From Vitellaria paradoxa (taxonomy: Eukaryota > Streptophyta > Magnoliopsida > Ericales > Sapotaceae), in assembly GCA_019916065.1 (NCBI GenBank), contig CM034240.1, positions 17,035,894-17,099,893 of the forward strand: a stretch of 64,000 nucleotides of DNA, in the 5' to 3' direction. Shown here piece after piece: positions 11,731-23,689 of this stretch; position 1 is the stretch's first letter, and the number at the start of each line of letters is the position of its first letter. A program made the position numbers and the translations under genes. Under the pieces are notes generated by a model. The model searched no databases. It saw only the letters and a program-made list of their open reading frames with translations, and was not told where the DNA came from.

Positions 11731-13844
11731 ATTTTTCCTTTTTATTTTATTATTTTATGGAATATAAAGATAGTAAATAGCTCTTTGGACTTATATTTAA
11801 TTTTAAAAAAATTTATAAGTTTTATTTTATTTGAATAAATTTTCAATCATCATCTTATTTATAACCAAACCCTTATCATAGGTTTTCGGTTTCAAGATAT
11901 CCACAAATATCCATAAAATTATTCCAATATTTAGGAAGATATTAAATAAGTCTCATTAAATTCACTTAATCATAAAAATATACTTATATAACTTGCTAGG
12001 TAGACAAAACAATGTCTAAAAGAATCAATTAAAATAAATCAAATTTATTTAAGGATGACCAAATGAGGAAAGAATAAGTCCATTATTTCATTTGGGCATT
12101 TTTATCAAATACTTGGTTCTACTTAGCCATTTTAGTTTGAATAAGTCATCCAACTATCTATGATGAAACTGATTGTCTAAGTCAGTTATCATAAACAAAT
12201 GATACATAATATCCAATTTAAAATAATTTCATATCAATTGAAAAATAACTAACTAGCATCAACTTAACAGTCCACTTCAGTATTATATCAAATAGTATAA
12301 GTGTTTTACTATATCAGGCCTTGTGAATAAAATTATACATCAATAGAATTTATTAACATGCCAATAATTAACAGAAGGAAATTAGAAATTTAAATAAATC
12401 TTTAAGCATAATATTCTAAAAAAAAATCCAAACAAGTATCAATTAAAGAGTAAACAGAGACAACAGCTTAAAAGAAAATTCATATAAAATAAAGCAGAAC
12501 TCCAATATTTATAAACTTTACATCTATAGAAACTAGACTTTAAAACCTACAACTTTTATGTTTTACACTTTTTAAAATTCTAAGGTCTAAATGTGAAAAA
12601 CAGCCTTGAATTTAGTTTGTTCAGAAGATATAGTTTTACACGTGCTCAGTATTTTGAGCATAATTTTTGACTCAAAAATTGGATTGATGCAAATCTTTTT
12701 GGGTTGGAAAGAAAACTTAAAGGGTTACAACTTTTATGTTTTAGACGAAGCCTAATTCCACCATTTTAGGGGTCAAGAACACATCAGAAGTTACAAACAG
12801 AGAGCTATCAGCATGTTGGGCTACATTAGTCAAAGTTTCGGCTTCCCTACCCCCAATATACAGGTATTATTTTTTTATCACAATCAAATTTCATACTTTA
12901 AACCCGAAAAAAATGCTATAGCTTCAAAATTGAAGGTATCAAATATATTTTAGGAGGTTCGTCATCCTACCTCAATGAAGATATTGGTAACCAAGCCTGT
13001 GAAAGAAAAAGGAGTTGAGCTTTCAACACCACCCAATTAGAAAATTCTAAGCCTTTCTTCTTCCTCCAAGCAACACCTAATCTTTAACCACACTAAATAA
13101 TGATTTATTTTTTTTCTCTTATTTTTTTTTTCTCTTTGAAGGCACATCAATTTATAGGAAGTCATGGGAGTGTATAGAAAGTGTAGGTAGAGAAAAATAA
13201 CCTCTACTTCCTAGGCTTGAAAGCCACTAAAGTAGGATTATGCATTAGGTAGCATGATCCAAGAATCATAATTAGCTTTTTGACTATCTAACCAAATGAT
13301 TTAAGAGGGGTATTGGAGGAGATGTATGGAGGTGGCATGATCCGGGAATCATGCTAGCTTTTTGATAAATTATTTAAAAGATGCTTTAATTGTTTAAATC
13401 ATGCTAGCTAAGCAATTTGGAAGAATGCTTTAAAGTTATCAGTGTAGGGTTTTATTTTTTTGACTAATTAGCCAAATAATTTGAGAGATGTATGGAAGAA
13501 ATGATGAAGTTTGCCGGGAAATAATTTAGAGCTACTATTCATAAGTCAACTCAATGAGTGATAAAGTTAGTTGAGGTGAGTCAAAGAAAAGGGTTGGCCC
13601 AGGGGTTAATGGGCCTGGGTTGAACTAATTAGGTAATTGGGCTAGGAATTTTTTGGATAAAAGTTTAGAAATTCTACATTAAACTCCCACATAATGGAAT
13701 TAAATCTGAAAATCTTTCCAACTAATTTTATCATTCCAAAAATTTTCAAATCCTCAATTTTCTAGATTTTTACTATAATAAATATCACCACCACACTTAA
13801 ACAAATTAATTAAGAGAAAAATAAATTCAGGTTATTACAGGCAG

Positions 13845-13968
13845 AGTCCCTCATGGGCAGGTCCATCAGGCGATGTGGGATGGAAGGTATTGCTTCTCTA
13901 CTTCACCTCCGGCTTCACTCTCTCGCAAGCAGAGTTCCTCACGAGCAGGTCTCTCACAATCCCTCACA
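13845..13968 (-). repeat. Cassandra-type 5' LTR, outer part with internal duplication
   Basis: Continues the LTR interrupted at 10048. A module beginning GGCGATGTGGGATGGAAGG and running through the TTCACCTCCGGCTTCACTCTC segment appears here (about 13868-13930) and also before the break (about 9986-10040). This LTR therefore carries the module twice, whereas the left LTR carries it once. Confidence 0.65.
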
Positions 13969-13973
13969 TTTAT

Positions 13974-15826
13974 TATTTTGAATTAGATTTCAAATGATTT
14001 ACAAATTCCAAAATTTAAGTTATGAAATCAAATCAAATTCAACTTATAAAATTTTATTTTAATTTCAAATATAAGAATTGATGAGAATTTTTATCAAATA
14101 AAATTAAGTTCTATCAAATCCACTATTCTAAATGGAGTATGTAATTTACCTTGAAATAAATAAGTTAAATATGAGTTAAATATGTATAAAAAAATTACAA
14201 ACAGTGAGAATAATTCTGAAATTTTATTTCAGAATTCAATTGGGTATTTAAAAATGTAGGAGGCAGGTTGGCGACAACTGTCTCCTTTCCCATCCCATAA
14301 AAGATTATCTTTACACCTTCTTTAAGTAGGACAGTATTGTTGGCATTTACGGGAGATGAATATTTTTTGCTATTCCTACAAAATTTGTTGTTGCAAAAAA
14401 ATAATAAAGGTGAAAGGGCCCTGAAGTTGATTCCATTTATGCTTTCCTTCTTCCCCGTCTCTTTTCAAGATGCCCGTAAACTTAATTTTCTTAAATGATG
14501 ATTCCTTAAAAATCGTACCAAAAAATTTAAGTTTTTTTTCTTTTTTTGTAATTTAATAATAGAAAAATTACAAAATTAAATCGTGTAGTATATCAATGAA
14601 GTGGTCATGTATGTAAAATAATTTACTAATTGTACAGAAAATTTTTGACCCCTTTTCGGCCTTTTTCTCCTTTAGTCCTATAGACTCCCTTTTGATGCAA
14701 ACTTGTATATAAGAAAACGGTAAAATAAAACAGTCGGAGCTAGTCCTCAATCAAGAATTGTCAATGTAAATAATAATCTCATGTAAATAAAGAAAAAGAA
14801 AGAGAAAGAGAGTGATATAGAGAGAAAAGAAGGAGAGAAGAAAAAAATCATACATTTTATAGAGTGAGAATCTGACATGTTTTATGTTAATTTGATTGCA
14901 CGGTTACAGTATTAAATACTTGATGATAAAAGTTTTGGGACCTGTGAAGAAGTGACTTTATTGTTTATATTTTGCAGATCATATTTCTGATGCATTTGAG
15001 TGTAGTAAGTAAAATAATTATACAATGTAACTATTGGAACTAAATAGTTTCAATCTAACTAGAATGTACCCTCTCTGGTTAAGGGTGTAATATTGTGGTC
15101 AGAGATGCACCATAATAGTTGGAGATGATGTTTTTTTGGCCGCACACTAATTGTTTGTTTAACTTTTTCGATTAATACTAAATATAAATGGTAATGGAGA
15201 TCCCTTATTTGTAATATTTATATTTTTATATTGCAAAAAATTTCAACTTACTTTGTTTGTTTTTTTTTTAATATTTTTTAATAATCACGATGTAGAGAAA
15301 TTTATAGAGAGTAATTTATTAACCATCCAATTAATGAGATATTTTTAAGAATTGCGATATTGAGAAATTAAAAAAATACCTTATTAGTAAAAGTATTTTA
15401 TTTTATACTTAATAATATGTTTTTTGGAAAATATTCCAAAAAATAATTTGGAGTTAAAATTATATTTTAATAGACTGAAAATTTTTAATTTTCAAATACA
15501 TGAATTTTAAATTTTAAATTTTCAAATACTTAATTGCACTGTAGTAAAATTTCATGTATTTGAAAATTTTAAAATTTAAAATTTAAGTGTAATTAAGTGT
15601 AAAAGAGTTTTGAACTAGATGCATCTAATTTTTATAGCAGATGCAACTAAATAAAATTCATGTATTTAAAATTTAAATTTTTTAATTCATTAAATAAAAT
15701 TTCCCGTTCAAAAAGTTAATTTATTTTTAGAATTTTCCTTTTGTTTATTTAATTGTGATCTTATGTTTATGATTTACATTTGTGATAATATTTTATTCGC
15801 AAAAAATTGGGTGATAACTCTTTAAT
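13974..15826. other. AT-rich intergenic stretch with an imperfect palindrome
   Basis: No gene recognised. At about 15480-15575 TTTTCAAATACATGAATTTT is repeated in inverted orientation as AAAATTTCATGTATTTGAAAA around a spacer of about 60 bp, possibly a decayed MITE. A (GA)n-rich run lies at 14789-14835. Confidence 0.5.
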
Positions 15827-15840
15827 CAACCGAGCCATGA

Positions 15841-17168
15841 TGGGGGACTCGGCATTAGAAGAATTGTAAATTGGAATAAAGCAGCTATACCTGTGGGCTG
15901 CATGTTCCAACAAGAGTTCATTATGAATCAAGTGATGTTCAACGTACCTATTAAAGGGCAGAAATTTCGGGAGTACTAATATATCAAAGGATCCTACCCA
16001 AGGGCTGCAGTAGAGAGGTCACTGCAGTCCTCCTAAAATGATGCGGTTTTAATTATTTTTCACTTGAAATGATATCATTCCATTTAATATAAATAGGTGA
16101 AGTGAAACAGTATCGTTTTGGATGAAAAAAAAATTGCTGAAACAGAATCATTTTAGGGACTGCAGTGACCTCCCTGCAGCCCCCCTTCTCCAAAGGATTT
16201 GCTCTTAGAGTTGGTGAAAATTTCTTAAACTCAGAGAAGAGACTATTCACATCTCTAGACACAAGATTGGAAATGGTCTAGGCACATTATTATGGTATAG
16301 CAATTGGCATCCATTAGAGCCACTCATACTCAGATTTGGTCCTAGAGTAGCTTATGAAGCAAGATTACCAGTGCAAGAATGTTTCAACAATCATCCGAGG
16401 AGATTCATAGGCATGGCCATTTCCAATGACTTGGGAACTTCAGAAGATAATCTATAGGTATCCTCCTAACTATTAGCCCTCCTCACAGAGAGAAGATGTG
16501 TTCATGTGGACTGCTTCCTCTTCCTCCTCAATGCAGTGGATCTCCCCATCCGAAAGTGATTTGACACAAGTTGCTATGGTTTTCCAAGAACCTTCCCAAG
16601 CATTGTTTTATTTTGTGGCTTGCTTTGAGGGGCACGCTAAGCACTAAGGACAAGCTTTTCAAATGGAGTATGATAAACAATAATACATGTAAACTCTGCA
16701 ATGAGTCTGATGAAAACCTTAATCATTTCTTCTTCAAATGCAATTACTCCGAAGAGTTGAGGTGCAAAGTTTATGAACTTCATCATTTGAGAAAGCAGCA
16801 CCTCAATTGGTTGGATGAAGTAAACTGGTTCATTGGCAAAGTTAGTGCGAAATTTTTTTGTGAGCATCATCAGGAAGAATGCATTTGTTGCCACTGTCCA
16901 TTTCCTATGGCTAGAAAGGAACCAAAGAATCTTCACAAGCATAACTGCTTCCACTTTGCAATTGCTCAAGTTAATCAAGGAGGAGATTAGATGGAAAGCA
17001 TACTAGTTTACTAATATATATAAAACCAATGCAAACATAGATATATGTAATAGATGGAATATACCCATAGGATATTAATGTACTACAGAGGGTATGCCCT
17101 CTTTGTTTTGTAATTTTTCTCCCATAATCCAAACGAAAGCTTAGTTACCCCAAAAAAAAAAAAAAAAA
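15841..17168 (+). pseudogene. 5'-truncated L1-type LINE (RT C-terminus and zf-RVT domain)
   Basis: The fragment opens with GLGIRRIVNWNKAA, continues after a nested MITE with GNGLGTLLWYSNWHPLEPLI, and ends in a 140-codon frame (16571-16990). That frame has the zinc-binding RT-associated domain: KHCFILWLALRGTLSTKDKL, then CKLCNESDENLNHFFFKC. The 3' end is an A-tract at 17152-17168. Flanks share GAGCCATG: 15828-15839 (AACCGAGCCATG) and 17171-17181 (ACTGAGCCATG) look like a diverged target duplication. This fits target-primed insertion of a truncated copy. Several stops show it is inactive. Confidence 0.8.
15993..16190. mobile_element. 198 bp MITE nested in the LINE (8 bp target duplication)
   Basis: Arms are near-perfect inverted repeats: GGGCTGCAGTAGAGAGGTCA on the left against GGGCTGCAGGGAGGTCACTG (reverse complement) on the right, continuing through GCAGTCC and CCTAAAATGAT. 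CAAAGGAT occurs exactly at both borders (15985-15992 and 16191-16198). An 8 bp duplication favours hAT; a 9 bp Mutator duplication with one mismatch is possible. Confidence 0.72.
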
Positions 17169-18442
17169 CTACTGAGCCATGGTTACCTTAAAATGCAGTT
17201 GACTACCTTTTTTCAGCAAACATCAGGCAAATATTGTCATTGATTCACAAAAATTACAAGGACTAGCAGCAGCCTTTGGTTAAAAAAAGGAGCTTCCTCC
17301 ACATCGGATGTATCAACTTCCAAAAAGCTAACAACTGAAAACATTTTGACTACGCTCAAAATATCCGCAAAAATACATTGCTCACTCCACTTGGCCTTTG
17401 ACAAACTATCTATGTGAATTTGATGAGAACATAAAAATTGTTTGGCATGTGAGTTTGTGAATCATTGCAAACTCGCAAGTCTCGCGTACTGACGGTCAAG
17501 ATTAAATTAAAAATATTCTAATCTTGACTGTTCATCTGAGGATTTGCAAACCCATGTGCCAAACAGATAAAGAATTTTAGCTAAATAAGCCCCAAATACC
17601 TCTACAGTTAATAAACTATATTCCATCCGTCAACAGGCATTCCCCAAGCAGCTATCTGCAGCAAGGGCTGGCGTCACATGAGACACCAAACACCATCAAC
17701 ACGCTACAATTCCCAGTCCAATGAATAGCTCGAGATTTGCATCCACTTCATCCCTTAGAAACCTTAAGCATCTCTGCACTTGAAGAATAGTACAATCAGA
17801 GACCAAATACCCACTGAAGCTATAGAGTCTATCATTGGACAAAATGGAAACTAATTTATGTCTCCTAAACAAATGAATGAAAATGCATAGCAATTTAAAC
17901 AATCTTTCACCACTGATCAGCTCAACCAAAGACAAGAGCCTCAGATTGTTCCAAATTAAAAAATCCACTTCATATTATTTTTAGTACTTTTATGGGAAGA
18001 TGTTATGCAAGGGGAAATTTCCAAGAGTCGGTCTGACTTAATATCTTAAGGTATCTAAACAAATTAGTTAGTATACATAAAAAATTGAACATCAAATGAA
18101 AACAAAGTTTTAATATCCTTGAGCAAGCTACATCAAATCTAATTTATTATCTTAGAAATTAGTAGCCGCTCATCTATACATGTCTAAAATGTTCCAGAAT
18201 AACCCTGGATAATCAATAGGGAAAAAAGAGAGAGTTCCACACTGGTGAAAGGACGCATACAGATCCACCGAAGCCAACAGTATGAAGGTTGCACTGCATC
18301 AGCAGCTTATTATTCTGAAACCAAAAATGAATTAGAAACCAATTTAGAACTGTCATTAGCTAAAGACATTATGAAAGCAAAAGCTATCAGGATGCCAATC
18401 CAGTAAAAATCCATACCGTGAACAAAAATGGAGAGACAGTAG

Positions 18443-19174
18443 TGGTAACTGTCTGGACTCTGAGAAAATGAAAATTTCTTTCGGAACAGTTCCACATCAT
18501 CTTGACGACCATGATTACTAATTTGGCCACGCGAGTGACCTTTTGTCCTCTGTCTACCTGGGCTTTTGGAATTATACTCTCTATCACATCTATCCTTCTC
18601 TATACTTCTCTGCAGTTCTAAATGCTCATGGCGCTGACTTGAATCTCATCTACGTCCCATATGATCTTCAGGAGACTCATCGTTAAATTTTTTAATTCTG
18701 ATATTATTACGAGAATGCAATTGCTTGTGGCTATAAGGCTGTGCTCTGCTCACTTCAGAAGATTCACGTATATTTTTCTTTAACCCATTCGTGTCCAAAT
18801 GAAGAAGGTTCAGATGAGAACTTTCCGGATTCCTCAGCACCCTTTACTAAGTAACCAAGACCTCCTGCTTGTGTCATGTCCTCCATATATTCCTCTATTA
18901 TATCCCTCATCACCTGTTAGAAATTAAAATTGAGAGAGAGAGAAGGAGGGACTACATGAGATTACTACAAATGACTAGAGAACAAATAGTTCAAGAATAG
19001 AAAGCCAAAACAAAGGTCATTATAGAATAGATTGCAAGCATGAAGCAACATTACAGTAGGCAAACAGTAAATGAAAATAATCTATATAACATGCAAAAAG
19101 GAAGAAAGCCAAGCTCTTACATAAATGGGATAGTTTGCAGTTGAAAAACAAGCTCCCTCGTCTTTCCAGCTTAG
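18443..19174 (-). pseudogene. Truncated copy of the Ser/Arg-rich protein gene at 62.5-63.5 kb
   Basis: Two exons of the right-edge gene recur: a 54 nt exon at 19121-19174 (reads LSWKDEGACFSTANYPIY) and most of the long last exon from 18913 downward. The last exon has a one-base frameshift near 18796 after the counterpart of 'GKFSSEPSS', further changes in the arginine-rich part, and stops abruptly at 18443, lacking the last 200 or so bases. It is therefore a non-functional fragment. It sits inside CKL intron sequence and belongs to the 4.4 kb insertion described in the findings. Confidence 0.75.
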
Positions 19175-19829
19175 CTGCAATCTTTTTTCTTTTTTCCCTT
19201 TTTTTTGGGGGGGGGGGTGTGGGGGCGGCGGCATAAAAGTCAATATAATCTAACAGTTTTATCCTTTTCCAAAACAAAGGCTATAATCATGTCCATACGA
19301 AGATACATATATGATAAGTACAAAAATGATTATAATGAGAAGGTAACAGTGGGATACCACCCAAATGCAAAAGATAAAACAGCCAAGTTTAAACCTATGC
19401 ATCCCATATTCTTAACAAATGACAAAAACTATGAAAACTTGGATCTATATTCTACACCCCAAAAATCCAGGTATCAAAAGCGGGCAAAATATCGCTTTCA
19501 ACCCATGGAAAGGAACTTTGAACCCTTGAAAAATTATTTCTTTTTCTCCAAATCAACCAAGATAAATAAAATGGAGCAATTCTTCAAACTTTATTTTTTC
19601 CATTTAACAATACAACTGCCCCTACCAAGCTCATATGTTTTGTTTCGTTTTGATCAGGAACATCCAATGCACCCTAAAACACAAAAGAATCAAATCCCAC
19701 AATCATTTGTCAACAAACAAAAGGATGATCGATGGTCCTGCTTACATAAGCAACATTAATTAATCATAATCTTTCCACTCAAAATGAGATTGTTGTAAGA
19801 ATCTTACCACGAAAGGGACAACAAACAAA

Positions 19830-22567
19830 GAAAGTAACCTTTAGAGGAGCTCCAAATCTCCAAATATTTTTCCATGGGAAATCAGCCTCTTTGTACCCAT
19901 CAAAGCATCGTAATATGATTTCACACTTAAGACCCCCGACTTATACGTTCTCCAAAAATTTCATCCCCCCCCCCTCTTGACTTTTGTCCATACAACATAA
20001 CAAGAAGGCCATCAAAGCTTTCTACTTCTGAATCATGAAGGTTTCTTCATATACTTAAGCTCTAAGCAACATTCCCTCCACTAATGAAAAAATATCCACT
20101 ACCAAGGCTTTCCTATCCACAACTAAATTAAATATAAGTTAAAAAAATACCCAGCATTTGATCAAGTCCCCTCTCCCAACTTTTAAGGAACAATATTTAA
20201 AAAATTCACCCCATATGCTGCAAATGCTCTTCCATAAACTTTTTCCACGAGAATCAACCCCATTAGATGAAGAAGAATCGCCCATGCAGTTCTGAATTTA
20301 GATAGCATGACCTTCCTCCAAGACTTATCTATCTCGCATGCATATCTCCAAAGTCACTTATCTAATAATGCCTCATTAAACAAACAAGCACCAGTCCACT
20401 AGATGATATTTAAATTCATCCCCATAAAAATCTCTTTGAAACTTCTTCAGCTTTTCACAATTGATACTAGTGTAGTGAATGAAGGTGTGAAAGAAGTAGG
20501 CAAACTTGACAGTGTAATAAGAGTAATAAATTTTCTCACACCCCGGAAGAGCCTAATTTGCAAAAATTTTCAGGGACTTCATCCCCCAGTCTTTGCCACA
20601 TAAGCAGCACCAGAGAAAGCCCCAAATAAGGAAAAGGCAGAGAATTAATTTACACCCCAACAGAAGAAAGCGCGTCCAAATTCAAACCTCCTTTTTTCGG
20701 ATTAATTCAAACTTCCCCAAATTAACTTTAAACCCAAACTCTGCTTTAAAGTATAACAACACATAAATGAGATGACCCAACTATAGCAAATCTTCCCCAA
20801 AAGACAATTGAATAATTGAACAAAAATAAATGACACACTTCCACTTAAGATCCTTCAATAAAACCCACCATAAACTGCCCTTGCCACCAACCACTGAAGG
20901 CTTCCATCACCATAATGAAAAGAAAAGGAAAGAGTAGATCTTCCTGCTGAAGTCCCCTGAATGAACTAAAAAAAAAAACCCATCAAGAACCCATGTTGCC
21001 CAAAGCCCATTTTCTCTATCAAACGCAAAAGAAAGTCCCAATTCACACGAGCATATGCTTTCTTAATCTCAAACTTGTATATCGGTGCTTTTAAGCCTAG
21101 AGTCCAACAATCCATTTTCCAGCAAAATTACATACGCCCTTCAACAAAATCATTTTGAGAATTGGGAATTGTGGAATTCATCACCCTATTGAGTCTAACG
21201 ACTATCATTTCTTTTTTTATGAATAAATAAAAATTTTATTTAAAAGGGGCATCAAGGCAATGCCTAGTCCAATGGCTAACACCTTTGCAATTAATTTGTA
21301 AAGGCAACCTACTAAACTAATTGGTCTAAAGTTTTGTGCCTTACTTCAAACAAATTACTTTCCAATGAAACTCCCAAAGACTTTCATTACATCAACTTTC
21401 ATAATTAATGTCCCACAACTCGAGAAAAATGACATTGTATACCATCAGGTCTGAAGTTATATCTCGTTTAAAGACTTCAAAGCTTTCCACACTTCCTCTT
21501 CAGAGAAAGCGCTTTCAAAATCATTTTGTTCCAATTTGGAGATAGACAAGAAAAGCATATCATCAAGAGACCTCTATCCTCCATTTCAGAGAATAAATTG
21601 GTGTAAAAACCCAAAATACCCCCTCTGAGTAGATCATCTTGTTCCAAAATGCAGTATTAGTAATCACTTTCACAATGTGAATATTCCTTCTATGAGAATT
21701 AACCATCCTATAAAAAAAATCTGTTACTTATCCTCATCTTTTAACGACAACAAACAGAATTTTTGCCTCCGACTTATTTCCTCCATTAAAGCTAACTTAC
21801 TGAATTCCTACTTTTGCTTCCTACAGCCCTACTTTTGCTTCCTAGAACCACCTTCTTTCTCTCAGTATACATTCATTATCTTTTTGATCCAAACATTTCA
21901 AATCATGAATTAGTGTAGAATTCAAGCATTCAATTCTGCCAAATTTCTCTTTGTTCCATGCAGAAGTATCAAGCTAAAGATCTTCATTTTTTGAGCAACA
22001 CAAAGCTAGCATCACCATTAAATTAATAATTTCCCCACCAACCAACGACCTTATACTTGAAACCTTCCCCTTTGAACAATAATTTAAAAACTAGAAAGAG
22101 AAGGCCCCCCATTTGATAGCCTCCACAATCCAACAGTCAATGAGAATGATCCAAAGGATTGCACAGAGCCGCAAAACTGACCACACAAAGGCAAATCCAG
22201 CAATCTCAAGTCCTCAAATAAAATCTAAAGGAGCTCATGTTATCTATATTGAAGCACACCGCATTCTCTCCACTGTAAATCAAATAATGTTGAAGTCCCC
22301 ACCCACACACTACCCACCAAAATGCAGGACAACCCAATTCTTTCAAAGAGCTAACTTTGTCTCTTCAACTCACTGGGTCATAAACCTTGTTGAACAAATG
22401 AGAGAGAAACCACGCACTTCAATTCCTTCCATAGTAAGAAGCCTTCTGTCCCACGTTGCCAAAAACTCCACCCCGGTGGGCAAAGCACGAGCAATTGGAA
22501 GATGAATCCATTTCACCCGTCTTCCGCCAAAAATCCCTTTGACACCAGAATCATCCAGCACCTCCAA
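19830..22567 (-). pseudogene. Decayed L1-type LINE (endonuclease to RT C-terminus)
   Basis: Minus-strand fragments follow L1 order: 22567-22370 (nuclease start: SGVKGIFGG...WDRRLLTMEG), about 22290 (GGDFNII, a nuclease motif), about 21950 (WNKEKFGRIECLN), about 21340 (NFRPISLVGCLYKLIAKVLA, a diagnostic RT motif), about 20940 (FPFLFIMVMEAFS) and about 20330 (WLWRYACEIDKSWRKVMLSK). Many stops and frameshifts. The overlapping open frames on the plus strand here have no family resemblance. The exact 3' end is unclear. Confidence 0.72.
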
Positions 22568-23420
22568 TTAAGTTTTTTGCACACTACATTAGAGCAACCT
22601 AAACACTTGACCTCTTAACCAACAACCCCCCCCCCCCCCAAAAAAAAAAAAAATATTAATACTCCTAACATTCTAGGTTAATAATATTAACTTCATGCGT
22701 AACTCTGATAAATGTTTAGTAACTAGAATACTCTAACAGCATTAGCTATCTCCCCACCTTGCTGCAAATACCCATTTTATCTACTCCTTCAATTTTGACA
22801 GTCCCCACCGCTCTTCAGTATGAATCAGTAACCAATTTAGAACTGTCATTAGCTAAAGGCATTATGAAAGCAAAAGCTATCAGGATGCCAATCCAGTAAA
22901 ATCCATACCATGATCTGGCATGCTGCTCATGAACAAAAATATAGAGACAATAGTCCTAGATATTCAAAATGCAAGAAAAGAAAATAGGATCGGTGGGAGT
23001 TACGAGTCATCGGTAAGCTTAATTATTTTATTGCATATCAAATAGTGGGAGGAAATTTAAACAAAAAAAAAAGGAGTGAGAGGAAAAGAAAGAAAAGAAA
23101 ATCCCAACCCTGAGAGCCCTTCCAAAAAAATTATCCACAGCAAGAAATAAACAACTATGCCAAAGGACTGCAAATAAGTTCAACTTCACCGACATACAGA
23201 TTCTCAATTCAAGCCAAAAATAATGGGTCCAAGCTATTTTAAATATTGTTTCCAGAACCAGTTGCATCACTAAAGACAAAAAACTAAAAAAATAACAGGT
23301 CCAAGCTATTTCCAATACCATTTTAAAAAATATAGAAAAAAATTCATTTGTCATTATTGAATCCCTCAAAGCATCTTCACACCATTCACTGGAATACCTG
23401 CTTTATCAAGTCAAATATAT

Positions 23421-23528
23421 GGATTTTTTTTTGTTTTACGGTTATTTAATAAAAATATTCGGTATCTATTGTCGATTTGAAAGTATTTGGGAGAGTGCGG
23501 ATAATGAAAACGGAGTTTGAAAAAGCGT
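23421..23528 (+). repeat. MULE left terminal inverted repeat
   Basis: 108 bp starting GGATTTTTTTTTGTTTTACG and ending GAGTTTGAAAAAGCGT. It matches the reverse complement of 29912-30019 except at about five positions. It is a probable transposase-binding and promoter region. Confidence 0.92.
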
Positions 23529-23570
23529 TTTCATATTATCAACCCGGAATCGAATATTTTCACCCCTTCT

Positions 23571-23682
23571 GAAAACGCTATATGAAATGGCGCTTTATGA
23601 AAACGCTATATGAAAGGGCGTTTTCTGAAAACGCTATATGAAATAGCGCTTTCTGAAAACGCTCAATGAAAGAGCGTTTTCT
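23571..23682 (+). repeat. Four tandem 28 bp palindromic subterminal repeats
   Basis: Units start at 23571, 23599, 23627 and 23655. Consensus: GAAAACGCTATATGAAA, then NGCG(C/T)TTTCT. Units 2 and 4 have matching arms (AGAAAACGC / GCGTTTTCT), so each can form a small hairpin; units 1 and 3 carry GCGC in the right arm. A partial related motif (AAGCGTTTTCAT) lies just inside the terminal repeat at 23523. No such array is seen near the right end. Confidence 0.85.
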
Positions 23683-23689
23683 ACGTTAC

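Larger units (their letters stand above)
10049..13839 (-). mobile_element. Solo LTR, about 3.8 kb, nested in the Cassandra-type LTR
   Basis: The unit begins TGTTACGCCCCAGATTTTC and ends GGTTATTACA. Read on the minus strand it starts TGTAATAACC and ends GGGGCGTAACA, a common terminus of plant Ty3/gypsy LTRs. The 5 bp GGCAG directly before it (10044-10048) is repeated directly after it (13840-13844). Removing the unit plus one GGCAG rejoins the host LTR. No gag or pol sequence is inside, so it is best read as a recombined solo LTR of an element with unusually long LTRs; an LTR-less unknown element is an alternative. A second GGGGTGTGAC-like terminus at about 10140 hints at internal duplication of the LTR end. 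Confidence 0.72.
9346..13968 (-). mobile_element. Cassandra-type TRIM retrotransposon (5S rRNA-bearing LTRs), split by a nested insertion
   Basis: Two similar LTRs lie at 9346-9643 and at 9777-10048 plus 13845-13968. They flank only about 120-130 bp of internal DNA with no ORF of its own. Both LTRs contain antisense 5S rRNA-like sequence. A primer-binding site complementary to initiator tRNA-Met sits just inside the right LTR, fixing minus-strand orientation. A purine-rich tract (minus-strand AAGGGGGGAGAA, about 9645-9656) precedes the left, 3' LTR. TTTAT lies on both outer sides (9341-9345 and 13969-13973), a fitting 5 bp target duplication. Small size, 5S content and lack of protein genes define the Cassandra group of TRIMs. 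The exact U3 border (9643 or 9659; 13958 or 13968) is uncertain by 10-16 bp. Confidence 0.8.

Noticed and set aside
19205..19759. 184-codon open frame on the plus strand
   Set aside because: Antisense to intron sequence of the duplicated Ser/Arg-rich gene. The homologous stretch at 63.5-64 kb shows indels that do not preserve the frame, and no domain is recognisable.
22113..22505. 130-codon open frame on the plus strand
   Set aside because: Lies antisense to recognisable L1 endonuclease sequence; it has no domain and is a chance frame.
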